Assembly: GCF_048128805.1 (NCBI RefSeq)
Contig: NC_136005.1
Location: 19,866,260 to 19,930,259 of the forward strand
Source of the DNA: Centroberyx gerrardi
Taxonomy: Eukaryota; Chordata; Actinopteri; Beryciformes; Berycidae
Length of the DNA: 64,000 nucleotides
Direction: 5' to 3'
Shown: positions 61,201 through 64,000 of the stretch, piece after piece
Position numbering within the stretch: position 1 is the stretch's first letter
How the letters are laid out: every line of letters begins with the position of its first letter
The notes under the pieces: generated by a model
What the model saw: only the letters and a program-made list of their open reading frames with translations
What the model was told of the DNA's origin: nothing
Database searches by the model: none
Program-made: the position numbers and the translations under genes

Positions 61201-62047
61201 ACACAGCTTGACATTGGTATGTTTGAAATACAGTATGAAAAAACTCCAGAAAGCATTAGTATTGCCCCTTTCATGCTGTTACCATGCCAAATTTAAACAT
61301 GTCATCTATGTGTTTCATTCTAAAATGTTAGAGGGAAAAAAATGTTACCTGATATAAATTTTTCAAAATTTCAAAAACATAGATTATGTAAATGTGGAGT
61401 ACAGGTAAGATTAAATGTTGTTACTTTGTGAGCATAAATCTTAAAATGGCAAATATATCATAAATATATATATCAATATAATTTATAATAGTTCTCTGGA
61501 CTATCGAAGTGCCCCAAAACTATGATATTATCTTTCCTATTTCTCTCTACTGTGAACAATCAAAATGAAAAAGGCAAACATGCCCCCAAAAAGTATAGTA
61601 GCAAGTGTATAGTAAAGTATAGTAAGTGTATTCTTGGAGTGAGAAATCTGACTGCATATCTATATACAGTATATCATTTTTGGTGTGCGTTTTTGCCTTT
61701 TTTATTTTGATAGTTCACAGTGGAGAGAGACAGGAAAGATTAGGAGAGAGAGAGGGGGGAGGGGGAGGATGACATGAGACAAAATGCGAACCTGGCCATC
61801 AGGGCGCTCCTAATTATATTTAACAATGAGTTTCACCATGATGCCAATAATCAGTTTGTAAAAGTAGATGTAAATAGCTTATATCTTCTTGAAACTCTAC
61901 TTTTCAAATGCTCTCTTTACTTGTGTTAAGACCATTTAGCGTAGCACTGTTACAGTGTGCCTCAGCTGAACTATATCACAGTGATATAGAGTATTGTTGA
62001 CTTACCCATCTCTGGATTATGTCATTCACCTGATCCACGTTCATCAT
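55217..62047 (-). CDS. glmn: Glomulin (FKBP-associated protein, RBX1 inhibitor), 18 coding exons
   Basis: Glomulin is a HEAT-like repeat protein that binds the RING domain of RBX1 and blocks E2 access, restraining cullin-RING ligases; human loss-of-function causes glomuvenous malformations. CDS exons, 5' to 3' on the minus strand: 62047-62006, 61132-61007, 60140-60030, 59944-59836, 59674-59425, 58763-58673, 58558-58392, 58239-58186, 58088-58058, 57936-57847, 57744-57703, 57590-57517, 56918-56834, 56336-56227, 55902-55839, 55742-55607, 55506-55412, 55312-55217. All phases agree and give 590 aa (human 594). Recognisable blocks are TCSPKELLHGLLELIED, FGLCRCCTAL with FVEEV, ELLKFCMRSL, CLAYLLFVQ, NHSGVEGYIVKNIKNQV, RIMECLNLLRYLLIRDKE and the C-terminal SALVTFDLMESLIVRIEEI. 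The C-terminal part is the RBX1-binding side in the human protein. The start is the first of two adjacent ATGs, opening MMNVDQVND. One exon is only 31 bp (58058-58088). The donor at 59425 uses GTAGGT and creates the conserved KFC codons. Confidence 0.92.
56337..56833 (-). other. glmn: glmn intron, no feature
   Basis: Non-coding. I see nothing recognisable. Confidence 0.4.
56919..57516 (-). other. glmn: glmn intron, AT-rich
   Basis: Very AT-rich sequence. The open frames on the minus strand here are compositional and have no splice support. Confidence 0.4.
58764..59424 (-). other. glmn: glmn intron, AT-rich
   Basis: Non-coding, AT-rich. I see nothing recognisable. Confidence 0.4.
59716..59729 (+). 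promoter_or_regulatory. CTCF-like motif in a glmn intron
   Basis: CAGCAGGGGGCGCC matches the CTCF core consensus on the plus strand. Binding is a prediction only. Confidence 0.4.
60141..61006 (-). other. glmn: glmn intron with a short dispersed repeat
   Basis: Non-coding. A 26-base segment around GAGAAATCTGACTGCATATC (near 60668-60693) recurs almost exactly at 61635-61660 in the next intron. Confidence 0.4.
61133..62005 (-). other. glmn: glmn first coding intron with a likely dispersed repeat
   Basis: Non-coding. The stretch 61690-61810 (GAGAGAGACAGGAAAGATTA, then GAGAGAGGGGGG and GATGACATGAGACAAA) resembles a very common fish interspersed repeat. Its boundaries are not clear. Confidence 0.45.
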
Positions 62048-64000
62048 CAGTGTCTCCGCTGCCCTCACAGGCAATCCTATTATCAACGAATCTTTAATTT
62101 CAACCCTCAAAAAAAAGAGCACAAACAATGGCCACTATGGCAGCCAGAAGAACCAACGTCAGCACTAGTATTTGACCAAATGTGAAGCTTCCCTAATGTC
62201 TCAAGGGAAAGAGATGGTGTGTAAGGAACCCTCTACATAAACCTCTTATCTCCCTTTGTGCTTGAGATGTAATAGGATTAAACCAGAGCGCTTCTGTGTG
62301 GTCACAGAAAACGTAGAACTGTCTGGAAGGCTCCAGACGAATGACACTCTTCCAATCCTGTAGAAACACACACTGCAGAGGTTTTCAAGCTTTGGAATAA
62401 CCCCCAATTAGATATTAGACATATTACACCTGTGTGAAGAGTTTTTTTTTAACCTTTATTAATCCAGGGAAAGTCGACTCAAGCATGCTTGCTCTTTTCC
62501 AGCACACATTCACACATTCATTCATTCATTTGCTTAGTCTCTGCAACATGAGCAGCACCAGTCTAAGCTTTATTGTGATTTGACAGTTTATTAGATAAAT
62601 AAATCCACCAGGATGCTAGCTGCGTGTTCCAGACTTTTCCCAATGTAATTAAATGGAAGAGCCTGTTGTACAGAGAGATATAAGGATTAAGAATGCCTAT
62701 CCATGATTGCCTAATGACAGCATATTGCTCCTCTGTAATCACAAAGGCTTCAAAGGGATCGACCATCCTTTCTCCACAATGTTCTGTGCGTGTGTAATAT
62801 AATAGAAGAACAATCACTGACTTCCTGCTCCAGCTAGACAGCTTCAGCAAAGGAACAGCTCAAGCCCTGATTTTAGATGAATGGGGAGAGCAGCGTGTTT
62901 GAACGGTAGGATTTAGCTAACATCTGCTGGTTAGGTTTGCTCTCCGTATTGCCGTGTGATGAAAGCCTTAAACAAAAGCCACAAAGCAAATACAATACAC
63001 AGTCTGGTACTCACTCTATGTTTGTCCCTGATTTTGTCATTCCTAATTGCTGGCTGATGAGGTTTTGTTTTGACAGTGGTCCCTGCGTGTGGGGGATATG
63101 AAAGTAAATAATGTGTAGGATCACAATCATTGTGTTATGCATTGCTTATGTCTTACTCACAGTTAACTGAGGTTGGAAATACAGCAGATCATCAAATAGA
63201 TAAAATCAAATTAATAGAGCAATAAAGGAGAACATTTTAGTTTATAAACAGCCATATGTAAAGGGGGTTTTCAGTTTTCACTCAAATCTAAATGACTCCT
63301 AAAAATTAATTATTTTCATTGAAAGGGAATACCTATCATTTTACAATCAGTATACTCATGGGCCCAAAACAGTGACACTGAAAAAATTTAGTTTTTTCTT
63401 AAGAGGAAAAGTAGTTCAACTTCAACAAAGTTTGAGTCTAATAAGCTGCTACCATCTTTATGCACCCAGTCCAGTTAAAGCAGTGATCACTTTCCAACTC
63501 AGGAGGGCACTGTTTGTCTGGAGGGCCATATCTGTGACTGTAGAGGGAATCAATACTGCCATATAGAGATATACTGTAGTAGATACACAAAGATGTAGAG
63601 AAAATCAGATTACTTAGACTGAATGTGTGAGAAATGTTTGATTTGGATGTATACAAACTGTTGGTTAAGCCTAAATGTTTTGTTGACACCTACAATTTAT
63701 ATTTTCATATTAGATTAATAGTTGAATGGCATTTTCTGTAAATGCAGTGTAGGTTCCTATGTATGTTGATTATGTACTTTTGTTTCTTAAGAATCTGTTC
63801 ATTCACTTCATTTGCATGGCTGCTGCTCTCTCCACTACTTCAGAAAGTAACTTGGCAGTATGACATCTGAAATATTACACACAGTCCGCAGCTGCACTTT
63901 ATACCTGAAGGTTAGAGTTCCACTGCTAAATTCATTTGGAAGGATATATATATCGCTTTAACTAAAGTATCCGTTTCCATTGATGAATATATTGAGTAAT
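62048..64000. other. glmn upstream flank, no gene recognised
   Basis: The glmn 5' UTR and promoter should lie in the first few hundred bases. A TTTAACCTTTATTAATCCAGGG segment (62450-62468) resembles a widespread vertebrate repeat fragment. The minus-strand frame 62563-62850 shows no domain I know. RPAP2, the divergent human neighbour, is not visible. Confidence 0.4.

Noticed and set aside
62563-62850. 95-codon minus-strand open frame upstream of glmn
   Set aside because: No domain recognised and no splice context; kept only as unassigned flank.

Overview
This window is vertebrate nuclear DNA, almost certainly from a ray-finned (teleost) fish. Coding exons are short, have GT..AG borders and are separated by AT-rich introns. 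CA/GT microsatellites are plentiful, and there are several small non-autonomous DNA transposons of the hAT, Harbinger and TTAA-target kinds that are common in fish. There are no bacterial operons, phage genes or CRISPR arrays.

Five genes could be assembled exon by exon, with intact reading frames and matching phases at every junction. In order they are brdt (+, CDS 4942-14353, 20 coding exons, 1103 aa), ephx4 (+, 17315-24631, 7 exons, 369 aa), btbd8 including its KIAA1107/APache C-terminal half (+, 27713-51771, 18 exons, 1585 aa), the c1orf146/spo16 orthologue (+, 52781-54882, 5 exons, 172 aa) and glmn (-, 55217-62047, 18 exons, 590 aa). Order and orientation match human 1p22.1 (BRDT-EPHX4-BTBD8-C1orf146-GLMN), which strongly supports orthology.

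Layout: 1-4.9 kb holds a TATA/CCAAT promoter, a non-coding first exon and a long first intron of brdt. 15.3-17.3 kb is intergenic, with an unexplained coding-like stretch. 25.3-27.7 kb is the ephx4-btbd8 interval with an NRF1-like promoter motif. btbd8 introns carry most of the mobile elements: a 582-bp foldback element (31856-32437), a 1.1-kb hAT element (36676-37771), a Harbinger-like element (45100-45501) and a TTAA-flanked element (49385-49923). c1orf146 and glmn are tail to tail, 334 bp apart at their stop codons, with poly(A) signals placed so that the 3' ends should overlap. The last 1.95 kb, upstream of glmn, shows no recognisable gene.

Functionally the block mixes unrelated roles: an acetyl-histone reader of male germ cells (BRDT), a membrane-anchored alpha/beta hydrolase (EPHX4), an endocytosis adaptor (BTBD8/APache), a meiotic crossover factor (SPO16) and a cullin-RING ligase inhibitor (GLMN). 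Two of the five act in meiosis or gametogenesis. I found no new multi-gene system. The most notable points are a His in place of a conserved lid tyrosine in EPHX4, direct genomic support for BTBD8 and KIAA1107 being one gene, the asymmetric foldback element, and a transposon inserted in one copy of a tandem duplication whose other copy is uninterrupted. Start sites, UTR ends and splice forms are inferred from sequence alone; names given to human proteins rest on recalled family sequences, not on a search.
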